Shown: positions 52,597 through 62,645, counted from the stretch's first letter. The stretch: 64,000 nucleotides of DNA from Lacihabitans sp. CS3-21 (GCF_024343675.1 NZ_RJUD01000009.1:62001-126000), one strand, 5' to 3'. Made by a program: numbers and translations. Notes: a model not told the origin generated them from the letters alone.

Positions 52597-53202
52597 ATGA
52601 TTAAACTACCAAACTTAAGTATAGCCTTACAAGAGCAAATAACAAATAACTCTGCCTTGGTAGAAATACCGGCTGATACCGAAATTTTGCGAGAAGGCCA
52701 ATACGTAAAGGTCATCCCCTTGGTATTGGAAGGCTTGGTAAAGGTATTTACGAAATACGAGGACAAAGAATTGTTGCTTTATTATATTCAGCCAAACGAA
52801 AGTTGTATAATGTCATTTACTGCAAGTCTCAAAAATGAACCCAGTAAAGTGTATGCTATCACCGATGAAAACTGTAAGTTGCTTTTGCTTCCGGTAGATA
52901 AAGTTGCACAATGGATCGGAGAATTTCCAGACTTGAACAATTTGTTTTTTCAACAATACAATCTTAGATATTCTGATTTGTTGGAGACCATCAATCAACT
53001 TCTTTTTGATAAAATGGACAAACGATTATTAGATTATCTCAAAGAGAAAGTGGCACTTACTAAAAAGAATCCGCTTAAAATATCTCACAGACAAATAGCC
53101 AGTGAACTTGGTACAGCCAGGGAGGTCATCAGTAGAGTAATGAAAAAACTTGAGCAAGAAGCCAAAGTTAAACAGCTGAGTACCACCATAGAATTATTGT
53201 AA
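52597..53202 (+). CDS. Crp/Fnr family transcriptional regulator
   Basis: A 201-residue regulator with an N-terminal cyclic-nucleotide-binding fold (about 20-120, TEILREGQYVKVIPLVLEGLVKVF) and a C-terminal winged helix. Its recognition helix region reads ISHRQIASELGTAREVISRVMKKLEQE. The lack of N-terminal cysteines argues against an iron-sulfur FNR. The ligand is unknown (cAMP, haem or NO are possible). It is followed by a palindromic operator at 53206-53219 and the DUF2892 gene, which it may control. The 266 nt upstream (52331-52596) are AT-rich with no clear feature. Confidence 0.93.
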   Translation: MIKLPNLSIALQEQITNNSALVEIPADTEILREGQYVKVIPLVLEGLVKVFTKYEDKELLLYYIQPNESCIMSFTASLKNEPSKVYAITDENCKLLLLPVDKVAQWIGEFPDLNNLFFQQYNLRYSDLLETINQLLFDKMDKRLLDYLKEKVALTKKNPLKISHRQIASELGTAREVISRVMKKLEQEAKVKQLSTTIELL

Positions 53203-53205
53203 GTG

Positions 53206-53219
53206 GTGACCAATGTCAC
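53206..53219 (+). promoter_or_regulatory. Crp-type operator GTGA-N6-TCAC
   Basis: GTGACCAATGTCAC is a perfect palindrome of two 5-bp arms and contains the core of the CRP operator. It lies 4 nt after the stop of the Crp/Fnr gene. With a weak -7 element TACCTTTA at 53242-53249 (start near 53256), its centre falls near -42, the class II activator position. Confidence 0.6.
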
Positions 53220-53241
53220 TGTTTTGTGGATTTGTAAAGTT

Positions 53242-53249
53242 TACCTTTA
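53242..53249 (+). promoter_or_regulatory. Possible -7 element of the DUF2892 gene
   Basis: TACCTTTA differs from TAnnTTTG only in the last base. An activator-dependent promoter could be this weak. Confidence 0.4.
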
Positions 53250-53279
53250 TGTCATAATTCAATTAAAACAATTAATATC

Positions 53280-53486
53280 ATGAAAGCAAACATGGGTTCA
53301 ATGGATCGTATCATCAGAATTGTATTGGCAGTAGTCTTGGCGGCTTTGTATTTTTCAGGGGTTATTTCAGGCACTTTAGGAATTGTTTTGGTAGTTGTAG
53401 CGGCAGTTTTTGCACTCACTAGCCTGATTTCTTTTTGTCCACTTTACCCTATTTTGGGCATCAACACTTGTGATACTAAGAAATAA
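53280..53486 (+). CDS. DUF2892 (YgaP-like) membrane protein
   Basis: A 68-residue inner-membrane protein. The DUF2892 pattern is complete: MGSMDRIIRIVLAVVL, two hydrophobic segments (about 11-27 and 31-50) and the tail SFCPLYPILGINTC, with two Cys. In E. coli a related part forms the membrane tail of the rhodanese YgaP. Placement directly after a Crp/Fnr gene with an operator between suggests regulation by that protein, possibly in sulfur or nitrosative stress (inference). Confidence 0.92.
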   Translation: MKANMGSMDRIIRIVLAVVLAALYFSGVISGTLGIVLVVVAAVFALTSLISFCPLYPILGINTCDTKK

Positions 53487-53520
53487 AATAAATGGGCTAG
53501 GACATAAGCCCATTTATTTT
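53485..53520. terminator. Bidirectional terminator between DUF2892 gene and lipoprotein gene
   Basis: A 14-bp stem AAAATAAATGGGCT / AGCCCATTTATTTT with an 8-nt loop, flanked by A and T runs, overlapping the DUF2892 stop codon. Confidence 0.85.
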
Positions 53521-53526
53521 TTCAAC

Positions 53527-53955
53527 TTAATTGCTAGTCAATTTTTTCATTTTAGAATCTCCAAAGGTAGTTCTGCTTATTTCGGTACCCATAGGATATG
53601 ATAAATCCCCTTGATTTTCGGCAGTTATGAAAATCTCTTTCACATTAAATGCCGTAAGGGTTTTTAATGTCGTTTTTTTTCCGTTAGAATTATTCAGCTG
53701 TCCAATGTTTTTGGTGATATTGTCATCGGTTATAATCCACACACTGTAGTTGCTTTTTGGTGGGTCAAGCCTTTCTGAATTTGCTAAATTTTTGGCTACC
53801 AATTCAATAACATAGTTTTTGTTTTTATCTACCATTTTTTTGGCTGTGATTTCTGCAGCCGGAACAATGCTGGATACTGGAAATTTCGCAACAGAAGCAC
53901 ATGAGTTTGAAAATAAAGTAAATCCTACGATGGCAGCGTACATGTAAAGTTTCAT
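53527..53955 (-). CDS. Small putative lipoprotein, unknown function
   Basis: I do not recognise the family. The 142 residues start with a signal sequence ending in a possible lipobox (AAIVGFTLFSNSC). The mature part is predicted beta-rich (YVIELVAKNLANSERLDPPKSNYSVWIITDD, FNVKEIFITAENQGDLSYPMG), like a small beta-sandwich. It converges with the DUF2892 gene. The 258-nt space to 54213 shows no feature I can support. Confidence 0.6.
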   Translation of the reverse strand: MKLYMYAAIVGFTLFSNSCASVAKFPVSSIVPAAEITAKKMVDKNKNYVIELVAKNLANSERLDPPKSNYSVWIITDDNITKNIGQLNNSNGKKTTLKTLTAFNVKEIFITAENQGDLSYPMGTEISRTTFGDSKMKKLTSN

Positions 53956-54213
53956 TGTGTATTTTTATTAATTTTCTCCTAAATTAGGTGTTTCGGAATT
54001 CACCCCTTTTTAATGTTTGGTCATTTTTCTTCGTAAAACCATCTAAGTTTAGGTGAAAAATAAATTTCGATGCCTTTGCGTGGGGTCAAAGGTGAGGTAT
54101 TTTTACATAGCAACTTTTACAAAATCTTTCAAATGATTTGTAAAATTCACACCTCTGAATTTGGATGAATCTAGATGCAAAGAGAACGAAAAAGTAAAAA
54201 ATGAAACCGACAA

Positions 54214-57200
54214 TCACTTTAACCAGACTTTTAAGACGCAATTTTTACCAGAACTATTTTGGGCACTCAAATTATACAAACCTGCGGAGAGTTGTGTTTT
54301 GGGGTAAATTTCTAAATAATCGCTCACTTCTGAAGTTTTTTCCAGATCTAAAGATTGACCCAAGACTGTGCTTAATCGGATAGTTGTTTTGTCGATATTC
54401 GGGAAATAGAACTTAATAAAATCACGATTTTCAGAAGGGTTTTCTAGAATGGCACAGGGTACATCCTCATCAGCTAAAGTAAGTTTTACAGTGTTTCTAA
54501 CTGTCTTTATTCCATTTCCATAGTCAAATAATAATTGGTAGTAGTTGTCCAATACAAATGGTTTTAGATCAACGAATTCTGATTGGGTTACATTCGGAAG
54601 CCATTCGAACCACGATTTAGCATCTTTACTTTTCAAAATAATATAGTTTCCTTCGGTGCTTTTGTCTGATAACTTTAGCTCTGGTAAATTGGTTGAATTG
54701 ACTTCTCCACTTAAAAAGCCCTTTGGAATGGAGGTTTCCCAGAGTCCAAATTCACCCGTTTTTTGAGTTGAAAATTCTACAAAAAAGATGTTTTGTTGGT
54801 TTTCCTTTAGCCACATTTCATTAGTCTCTAGCCAATAATTGTTTTCTATATAGTTGTTAAGTAGGTTGCAATCTAAGTTCTGTCCAGCATAATTTATAAC
54901 CGAAACATCTTCTGGGTCTTTTCCAGTAATTGCTGTAATTTCTTCCAAAGTCATATAAAATCTAAGCTTGAATTCGGAAGTGCTTTTTCTAGAGGTTTGA
55001 ACGTTGAAATATCTTGGATATAACTGGGTTTCGTTTATGTCTATCAATAAAGTGTCTTTCGTATTTCTGAAATCTATTCTTGCAGTTCCCAAATTTTGAC
55101 CATTTGGATGGATGGCAGCATAAATCTTTCCATTGATATCATAGAAATAATTCCACTCGTTGGGTATCAAGGTTTTACCAGATTGATTGTGGCAAGTGTC
55201 TTTTTTCTCGGTATAAAAACAAGGATTTAGATCAATTTTGAGTTTATTCCTTCGACTTAAACACCCATTATTGCCTTCTAATGCATACCACCTAAAATGT
55301 GTTTGATTACCAGAAGTATTTATTGGAAATGCATTCTCGGTGGCTTCATCCTCAGTTTCGGATAAATACCAGAAGGTATTCAAGTCGTTTATTTTGAGTG
55401 ATTTGAGTTCATTAGAAAATTGACAATAGTTAATCGTTGAATCTTCCATTACTAACTTTGGTGCTGGTAAAATATCAAAATTAATCTTTTGATAATCACT
55501 TGCACAGCCTTTTTCGTTTGTATAATTTCCAATAAAAACTAAGGGTGTAGGTTCATAAAAATAATTGTTATCAACAAGGCTCGAATCCAAATTTTTCAAG
55601 ACATAATTCGATGGAAATTCTTTTAAAATGGATTTCATTGAAGTATATTGACAAACTGAAAAATTGAGCTTTTGAAGAGACTCAGGTTTATTATTGACAA
55701 CCATTTTTAGAGCATTGGACGTGCGAACACAAGTGTTGGAGCCCTGATTTTGGAAAGTAACCCTAAGTCTGTAAGTTCCTGAAATATCCGAGGTGGCCCT
55801 AAAATTATCGTCTACCTTTTTACTTATGAATATAGTATTATAACTGTCCCCCTCCTTTTTTTGCCATTCAATTTGACTAATATTACCAACGATATTTTCT
55901 TTGTAGACTGAAGTACTGATTAGGTTATTTTCGCAAATTTCCATGTCCGCCAATTTGCCTTCAATTTTGTTTACTTTTAATGTCACTTCATTGGAGACAA
56001 TTTCCTGAGTCGAATTATTTACCAAACACCTGTAGATAGTTCCGTCTAAATAGGGTGCTTTTCCAACATCTTCAATTTTTAGACTACTAGTGTTTTCTCC
56101 TAAAATATCTTCAAAAACACCATTTTTTAGTAATTGCCATCTATAAGTAACTGACGTAGAGCCTTTTATTTTAATAGAGAAAGTTGTGCTATTGTCTTCA
56201 CAGTTAGATTGGCTGACAGGTTGTGTGGTGATTCCGAAGGCGGCAATAATCTTTGATTCGATAAAAGTTCTATCACTTTCGCAGCCATTAGGGCTTGTTT
56301 GCGACACATAATGGTCATAACTACCAATTTTTTGATAAGTGGGTTGGTTGCTCGTAAAAGATTTTCCTGTTCTAGAAGTGTACCATTTTAGGTTTTCTCC
56401 AACTGCGTTAAATATCAGAAATTGCCCTTCAATTACTTGATTTGGCGTAATATTTATGGGTTTTGGAGGTTCTGGATTTATAATTATCTGCACAATAGCT
56501 TTCGAGCTTTCACAATCTTCAGAGTTTGTGAATGAATAATAATATATTTGATTGCCTGCAATTTTGGTATTAACAATGGGCTGTTTGGTCATCCCAATTT
56601 GTGAACCAGGCAAGTACCATGTTATATCTAGATTGTTGGGTTCATAAAGTTCGAGTTTAGGTGAGATAACATTTTGGCAGAATTCAAATCCTTTGTTTTC
56701 AGGAGTTTGTGGAAAAGAACCCACACTTAACGACATTAAGTCGGTCGTTTCAGAGCAAGAGCCTGATGTTGAGTTAAATAGTACCGAGCATCTATATTGT
56801 TTTTGGTTTTCTTGCGTCAGATTATTTATCGAAAAATTCAATGTGTTTGTTCCAGAATAATTTGCTGAATCTTTCAGGTTCACCCATTCATTACCTGTGT
56901 CTTGTCGTTGTTGCCACTGAATAAGCATTGGAGAACCAGAAATTTTATGTGAATTGTTGAGATTTAAATCCAAATTATTTCCCAGACACAGTTTTTGATT
57001 AGGTAAATTCCCTTCCAACCTATTTACAATAATTTCTATTTCCTCACTTTGTTTCTCCGAAAAGTCATCCTTTATTATACATCTAAATTTACTTAAATAT
57101 GGACTTTCTACATTACCTATGCTTTTTATTTTAAGTTCTTTAGAATCATAATTTTCTAAGCTACTTTGATTAGAAGTTATATCAGAAAAACTGTTTTCAT

Positions 57201-60200
57201 TGGGTCTTTTTCTTTGCCATTTGTATCTTAATCTTCCGCTTCCTGAGGCGTAAATGGCTATATTTGAAGTATTTCCAAAGCAGTTTATAATATTGCTTGG
57301 TTGTAAAGTTATTTGTAAAGCTGGAAATAATTTTGATTGAATTTCTAGTCTTGGGCTCTCACAAAAACCAATAGTTTGTGTAACCCAATAGGTATAATTT
57401 CCTGGTATTGTTATTTCAGGTCCTTCGGTTAGCGGTACAAGCGAATTTACAGAATTATACCATTTCAGATGTTGACCATCTGCCGTAAATTTTAAAATTT
57501 GCGGACTTAAAAAGCTTTCTGGAGTTGTGTTTATTGGTTTTTCAATTCCTTCAACAACACCAATATTAATGCTTTTAGATATTTCATCACATGTATTTTC
57601 GCAAGAAACAGAAAATGTAGTATTTACAATTGGCGAAACTGAAATCTGGGCGGAAGTCTCCCCAGTTGACCAAAGAATATTGGCTTTGCAACCAGAACTT
57701 GAAAGCGTTATAGGACCTCCATAGCAAATTGTGGAATCAGAAAATGTTGTATTTAAGACCAGTTCAGGATAAAAAGTAACTGAAACCACATTTGATGTAG
57801 CCAAATTGCAGGAATTATTGGAACAATCCACCTTGGCTCGAAAATGAAAAGTACTGTCGTTGCCGGTATTATTGTTGTCAAATTCCAAAATATCAGCGAC
57901 TGTAATATTGGTCCAAAATGCAGATGAAACTGCGGAAGAAACTTTGTTGATTTGCCATTGAATTCCGCAAATTCCTTCTCCACCAACAAGGTTTTTTGAA
58001 AAGAGCACTTTTTGCCCGAAACACACTTGGTTTTTGTCAGCAAGAATCTCCAAAACTGGGTCAGGAACAATCTCAAAAGTGGTAATATTTGAGAACAAAG
58101 TTTGGCAAGAATCACTCACCATTCTCCGAAAACAAGTGCTTGTTAGAAGTGCTGGAGGATTATAAGTTAAGCCAGTTTCCCCATCAATATTTCCCCAAAT
58201 AGGATTTTGGGAGGAGCAATTCTCAGATTTTTGCCATTGAATATTCCCTCCATTTGGATTTGATATGCTATTGATAGTCAATGGGTTGAGCCCAGAACAG
58301 TTTTTTGTTGAATTGCTTACTATTGAACCAGCAGTCAGAACTGGGTATACAGTTATGGCCATTGATGGACTTTCTGGCGATTGGCAAATCTCAGTTTTAC
58401 AAAATGCTGAGATATTGAAACTTGAAACCGCATTTATTTCAATACTATTTCCTTGTAATCCATTGGACCAAACGACTATTCCAATACAATTTTCAGCAGT
58501 GATGTTGATTTTTTCACCCACACAATATTTGGTTCTACTTAATACTATATTTGGGGTATTTAAAGGACCCTCTTCTACAATTATTTTTACCGAATTTTCT
58601 GATGAAGAATTGCATGTCCCAATTTTGCAAATTGCTGTATATGTTGTAGTTGTGCTAGGTGATATATGGACATTTAAGCCAGTAGACCCGTCTGACCATG
58701 TTAAAATTCCTGTGCAGTTGGAAGCGGTTAATGAAGTAGTTTGACCTTTACAAATCGTTTTTTCACCTGTAAGAATCGGTATTTGAGGAACATCAACGGT
58801 TAATTTTATGCCAGAAGTTGAGGTGTTTATAATACAGGTATTGCCTCCACCATTGTCAAAAGTTATTTTGCACCTGTAGTAACCAAGGTTTGATATAGAA
58901 GCATTTAGGATTTCTAAATTTTCGTTCGTTTTGCCATTTAGGTCAACAAATGTACCTGTAGTACCAGGCCTGAATTGCCATTGGTAGATCTTATTTGGGC
59001 CTACAATGTTGTAATCATTTAAATCAATATTAGCAGTGCCAGCTTCACAAACGGATTTGGGTAGACCAGTGCCTCCAATAGCGTTTACATACAAAGTAGC
59101 TTCGGCGGAGTAAATAAAACATGCTCCTTTAATGATTTTTGCTCTAAAAACGGATAAATGCGGATGGGTGCTATTTCCTATGTTTTCAATTCTAAGATTA
59201 GATTGATTTTCACCTATAATTACTTCAAAAGTAGACGCATTGGGCAATTTTTTCTCCCATATTATTTGATCATAGTTGTTGGCTATTATAGTGAAATTCG
59301 CAATATTTGATTTGCATCTACTAATGCTAATTGGCTGCTGGACAATGCTAGGCCCAATTGAAACGCCTATGCTTATTGTTTTTTCCCCTTTGCAGCCCAT
59401 TGCATCAGATGCCGTTATTTGATAGCTTCCAATACTTAGATTATCAAAAATACCGGTTGTGTTATTTATATTATTAAGTGTGAATGTATAGGGTGATTGC
59501 CCATTATTGATACTGGATTTAATTTTTCCATCATTTATGCCCAAACAACTCGTGTTTTGCGTTACAGCTTCGATAATTAAGTCTGGTTTCAAAGTAATTG
59601 TGGAAAGTACTCTCGGGCTTTCGCAATAAATATCGTTTAAGGTAATTCCATAGGCTACATATTGAGATTGGGCTGAAATTAAATTGGTTAAAGATCGGCT
59701 ACCTCCAGAAAAATCAATAAATTGTGTTGTGGCATTTGAATACCAATGGAAGTTTCCTCCAGAATAGCTTCCTGTTGCTTCAATAGTCAAATTAGAATTT
59801 TTGCAGACTTCAAATGTGGGTAAGACGGAGGGTGGAACATTAAGTTCGGGAAGGATGGATAAGATTTCAATCTCTGACGTATCAGAACAATAATTGCTTC
59901 TACCAATCACTTTATAAAGGCCTCCCGCACTAATTTCGAATTCGCCGGTAGTGTTGCTTGAGATGGGTAAACTGTTTTTTTGTAAATCGAAAAAAAATGA
60001 GCTCAAATCTGAATTTGTAGCATACACAACTGTGTTTATAAATCCTGTGCGATTGAAAAGCCCACTGGAACAAACCCCGGCCTTGTCCGCAATTAAGTTT
60101 ATTGAGAATGGCTCACTCACTTCGACTTGGAAGCTGCTTTTGGGACCTTCACAAAGGTTGCTATCTTTCTGGCTTACGTAATATGTTTTCGTGTAAATCG

Positions 60201-62361
60201 ACCCTATATCAATTAGATTGGAGACGAATGGATTTTGTGATTCATCAAACCAAAGGAGGCTATGCTTTGGAGTTGGGACAGCACTTAAAACACCGGGCTT
60301 ATTACTTTTACAAAATCCTATCGTAATTGGGATTGTAGGTGCAGAAGGCAAATCGTCTACCAACAAAAGAATTTCATTGCTATAAGCGGCTATTCCACAA
60401 TCGGAGTTAATTTTACATTTTATTTTTGCGTTATTATAGGAAATTGGGACGTTTGCTAAAATTAATTCTGAAGAATTTGTACCAATAAGTGCTCCATTTA
60501 ATGTCCATTCATAGCTCAAGACTCCAGTTCCAGTTGCCACCAGTTTTATTTTGGTATTTCCATTTTCACAAACAATCGTTTCTTTTGGCTGTTCTGTTAT
60601 GCTAATTTTTGGTAAAACTGTCAATAAGGCTTTTTCTGATGTTTTTATTCCACATTGTCCAGAAACTTCCACTGAGTAGTTTCCTTGATTTTGTAGCGTT
60701 ATATTATTGAGCGTTAACGTTGATCTTGTTTCATTTGGGATCATAATATCCTCTTTAAACCATCGAAAGTAGACAGGAGCTTCTGCAGCGTATTGAAAAT
60801 TGAAAGTATTATTTAAGCCTTCGCAAATTGTTGAATTGGAGGGTGATACATTTATCGAAGTTGCTTGTTTTATCTCGAGATCAATAATATTTGTGTCTGA
60901 GTAACAATGTTCATTTTTGGAGAATACTTTAAACTTGTAATTTCCACTAGGTGGATTAATAGGAAGTGAGACATTAAAGCTTTCACTAAATGAACCATTT
61001 AGAATTGGAGTGAAATTGGGAAGTGCGGGCGAATGATTTATTACATTTAACTGTAATGGATTGTTGTTTTTGGCGTTGAAGTTTATTGGAAAAAAACGCT
61101 CACTCGGGCAAAAACTATACGTTTTTGTGTATTCTTGTGTGGGTAAAGGCCTTACAACTGCTATAAAAGCTCTCCTATAGCTTTCACATTGGTTGATATT
61201 TTTTAGACTATAAAAATACGGTTTCGATTCTGAAATAATTGGACTTACAAAATTTGGACTATTACTTATCAAAGGAGCTTTGGTGGTGTCACTGTACCAG
61301 TAAAATGAGCCAGTTCCTGTTGCAGTGGTTGTTAATTTCCCCTCTCCACAACGGTAAATATCATCAATTTGAGCTGGTGAGTTTGGTCTTGGCTTAATAA
61401 TATAATTTGCTCTAGTGGCAGTTTTGAGACAGGTATTAGTGCCTCTTGATCCATCAGCATTTTGGCCTAAGCTGACAAAGTTCACATTCAGTCTATACGA
61501 GGATTCAGTGGGAATTATGCCATTAACATAAAGTTTTTCTGTGTTTACGCCTTTAAAATGATTGGATTCGATGAGATTGGAATACCCGGGGTCTAAGGTC
61601 TTTTTTAACTGCCACTCATAACTACTTACCGCTCCAACCCTTAGTGCAACAAAAAATTGGGCAGTGTCTCCTTCGCAAAATGTGGTTGAAAGCGTAGGAC
61701 TTATGACAGAACTCAGTTGATTGACATACAATGTGGCAGAAGAACTATAATTCTCGCAGTTGTTTTGGTCTTTGACCAAACACCTAAAAACTCGTCCATT
61801 TTCGTTGTTGGCTAAATTTTTAACCGTCAGATTGGCAGTCGTCATACCAGAAAAATCTGTGGTGTTGGTGGTATTTTGATAAATACCTCCAATATATTCT
61901 TGCCATTGATATGTAATAGTATTGACTCCAAAGGCAGAAACTCTAAAAACTGCATTTAGTCCGTTACATTCTGTGATGTCTATAGGTTGAAAATTAAATG
62001 TGGGTCTTTGAGGTGTGATGGTTAGGTCATTGCTATAGACAATTTCATTGTTTTTTGAGATGAAAACTCTCGTAGTAATTGTTTCATTTATGCCAAAGAA
62101 AGTATGGCTTAAGCTACCATTGGCCAGATTAGGAGTTCCACTTGCTCCAATTATATTCTCCCAGAGATTGGTGGTTTCATTCCGCTTTTGAAACTGATAA
62201 AAATCAGCATTGGATGCCCTTGCACTTACGGTCAACTGACCACCAAAACAAACAAAACTATTGCTGATATTTAAATTTGAACTGAAGCTAGGGCCTTGTG
62301 CAAAACTGTTGTAACAGATTAGTGTATAAACACTTATTAAAAGTTTTTTGATGGATTTCAT
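54214..62361 (-). CDS. Giant multi-Ig surface protein with probable T9SS C-terminal domain
   Basis: A 2715-residue exported protein. After a signal peptide (MKSIKKLLISVYTLICYNSFA) come about 20 Ig-like or related beta modules. Each has a CEG-type Cys start, a YxWQ core and the typical Ig end YRCxV. A higher-order pattern of two Ig modules plus a third Cys-rich one recurs from about residues 122, 1005, 1684 and 2045. A SprB-type repeat lies near 930-1000 (SCLGINDGKIKSSINNGQSPYTFTL). Residues about 2360-2560 hold a non-repeat domain. The last 80 residues (ILENPSENRDFIKFYF to CVLKVWLK) look like a T9SS type A sorting domain. A cell-surface adhesin role is inference. Confidence 0.85.
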   Translation of the reverse strand: MKSIKKLLISVYTLICYNSFAQGPSFSSNLNISNSFVCFGGQLTVSARASNADFYQFQKRNETTNLWENIIGASGTPNLANGSLSHTFFGINETITTRVFISKNNEIVYSNDLTITPQRPTFNFQPIDITECNGLNAVFRVSAFGVNTITYQWQEYIGGIYQNTTNTTDFSGMTTANLTVKNLANNENGRVFRCLVKDQNNCENYSSSATLYVNQLSSVISPTLSTTFCEGDTAQFFVALRVGAVSSYEWQLKKTLDPGYSNLIESNHFKGVNTEKLYVNGIIPTESSYRLNVNFVSLGQNADGSRGTNTCLKTATRANYIIKPRPNSPAQIDDIYRCGEGKLTTTATGTGSFYWYSDTTKAPLISNSPNFVSPIISESKPYFYSLKNINQCESYRRAFIAVVRPLPTQEYTKTYSFCPSERFFPINFNAKNNNPLQLNVINHSPALPNFTPILNGSFSESFNVSLPINPPSGNYKFKVFSKNEHCYSDTNIIDLEIKQATSINVSPSNSTICEGLNNTFNFQYAAEAPVYFRWFKEDIMIPNETRSTLTLNNITLQNQGNYSVEVSGQCGIKTSEKALLTVLPKISITEQPKETIVCENGNTKIKLVATGTGVLSYEWTLNGALIGTNSSELILANVPISYNNAKIKCKINSDCGIAAYSNEILLLVDDLPSAPTIPITIGFCKSNKPGVLSAVPTPKHSLLWFDESQNPFVSNLIDIGSIYTKTYYVSQKDSNLCEGPKSSFQVEVSEPFSINLIADKAGVCSSGLFNRTGFINTVVYATNSDLSSFFFDLQKNSLPISSNTTGEFEISAGGLYKVIGRSNYCSDTSEIEILSILPELNVPPSVLPTFEVCKNSNLTIEATGSYSGGNFHWYSNATTQFIDFSGGSRSLTNLISAQSQYVAYGITLNDIYCESPRVLSTITLKPDLIIEAVTQNTSCLGINDGKIKSSINNGQSPYTFTLNNINNTTGIFDNLSIGSYQITASDAMGCKGEKTISIGVSIGPSIVQQPISISRCKSNIANFTIIANNYDQIIWEKKLPNASTFEVIIGENQSNLRIENIGNSTHPHLSVFRAKIIKGACFIYSAEATLYVNAIGGTGLPKSVCEAGTANIDLNDYNIVGPNKIYQWQFRPGTTGTFVDLNGKTNENLEILNASISNLGYYRCKITFDNGGGNTCIINTSTSGIKLTVDVPQIPILTGEKTICKGQTTSLTASNCTGILTWSDGSTGLNVHISPSTTTTYTAICKIGTCNSSSENSVKIIVEEGPLNTPNIVLSRTKYCVGEKINITAENCIGIVVWSNGLQGNSIEINAVSSFNISAFCKTEICQSPESPSMAITVYPVLTAGSIVSNSTKNCSGLNPLTINSISNPNGGNIQWQKSENCSSQNPIWGNIDGETGLTYNPPALLTSTCFRRMVSDSCQTLFSNITTFEIVPDPVLEILADKNQVCFGQKVLFSKNLVGGEGICGIQWQINKVSSAVSSAFWTNITVADILEFDNNNTGNDSTFHFRAKVDCSNNSCNLATSNVVSVTFYPELVLNTTFSDSTICYGGPITLSSSGCKANILWSTGETSAQISVSPIVNTTFSVSCENTCDEISKSINIGVVEGIEKPINTTPESFLSPQILKFTADGQHLKWYNSVNSLVPLTEGPEITIPGNYTYWVTQTIGFCESPRLEIQSKLFPALQITLQPSNIINCFGNTSNIAIYASGSGRLRYKWQRKRPNENSFSDITSNQSSLENYDSKELKIKSIGNVESPYLSKFRCIIKDDFSEKQSEEIEIIVNRLEGNLPNQKLCLGNNLDLNLNNSHKISGSPMLIQWQQRQDTGNEWVNLKDSANYSGTNTLNFSINNLTQENQKQYRCSVLFNSTSGSCSETTDLMSLSVGSFPQTPENKGFEFCQNVISPKLELYEPNNLDITWYLPGSQIGMTKQPIVNTKIAGNQIYYYSFTNSEDCESSKAIVQIIINPEPPKPINITPNQVIEGQFLIFNAVGENLKWYTSRTGKSFTSNQPTYQKIGSYDHYVSQTSPNGCESDRTFIESKIIAAFGITTQPVSQSNCEDNSTTFSIKIKGSTSVTYRWQLLKNGVFEDILGENTSSLKIEDVGKAPYLDGTIYRCLVNNSTQEIVSNEVTLKVNKIEGKLADMEICENNLISTSVYKENIVGNISQIEWQKKEGDSYNTIFISKKVDDNFRATSDISGTYRLRVTFQNQGSNTCVRTSNALKMVVNNKPESLQKLNFSVCQYTSMKSILKEFPSNYVLKNLDSSLVDNNYFYEPTPLVFIGNYTNEKGCASDYQKINFDILPAPKLVMEDSTINYCQFSNELKSLKINDLNTFWYLSETEDEATENAFPINTSGNQTHFRWYALEGNNGCLSRRNKLKIDLNPCFYTEKKDTCHNQSGKTLIPNEWNYFYDINGKIYAAIHPNGQNLGTARIDFRNTKDTLLIDINETQLYPRYFNVQTSRKSTSEFKLRFYMTLEEITAITGKDPEDVSVINYAGQNLDCNLLNNYIENNYWLETNEMWLKENQQNIFFVEFSTQKTGEFGLWETSIPKGFLSGEVNSTNLPELKLSDKSTEGNYIILKSKDAKSWFEWLPNVTQSEFVDLKPFVLDNYYQLLFDYGNGIKTVRNTVKLTLADEDVPCAILENPSENRDFIKFYFPNIDKTTIRLSTVLGQSLDLEKTSEVSDYLEIYPKTQLSAGLYNLSAQNSSGKNCVLKVWLK

Positions 62362-62427
62362 AGTTGTGGATTAAAAAATAAAACTAAAAAAAATATTTTG
62401 AAAAGCAAAAATTTTTTTAAACAAAAA

Positions 62428-62447
62428 TGCCGACAAAGAAGTCGGCA
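62428..62447 (-). terminator. Rho-independent terminator upstream of the giant gene
   Basis: Stem TGCCGAC / GTCGGCA with a 6-nt loop. On the minus strand T-rich sequence follows. It would end a transcript of the 49-residue ORF at 62496-62645 before the giant gene. Confidence 0.75.
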
Positions 62448-62495
62448 CATTTGCATTTAACCCTAACCATTATGAAGTAAAATTTCTGATATCCT

Positions 62496-62645
62496 TTAGA
62501 ACTTATTGTATTTCTTGGTTCTTATCAAAGAAAATAACTCGTAGATGCCCAATACCAGAAGTAAGGGTAACACGAAAATTAAATCAATTCGGTAAAGCGA
62601 AAAGCTAAATTCACCGAGAATGTTTGTTAGATACAATAGATTCAT
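62496..62645 (-). CDS. Small single-span membrane protein, 49 residues
   Basis: A short frame not otherwise annotated, translated from the ATG at 62645. It reads MNLLYLTNILGEFSFSLYRIDLIF, one hydrophobic segment (about 21-38) and a basic tail (SLIRTKKYNKF). It has an ATG start, a membrane helix with positive charges at the end, and a strong terminator 49 nt after the stop. Family unknown. It could be a regulatory membrane peptide, or a toxin-like peptide, but no partner is visible. Confidence 0.5.
   Translation of the reverse strand: MNLLYLTNILGEFSFSLYRIDLIFVLPLLLVLGIYELFSLIRTKKYNKF

Noticed and set aside
57527-58744. Plus-strand frames within the giant gene
   Set aside because: They lie opposite Ig-like repeats and lack signal peptides or known motifs.
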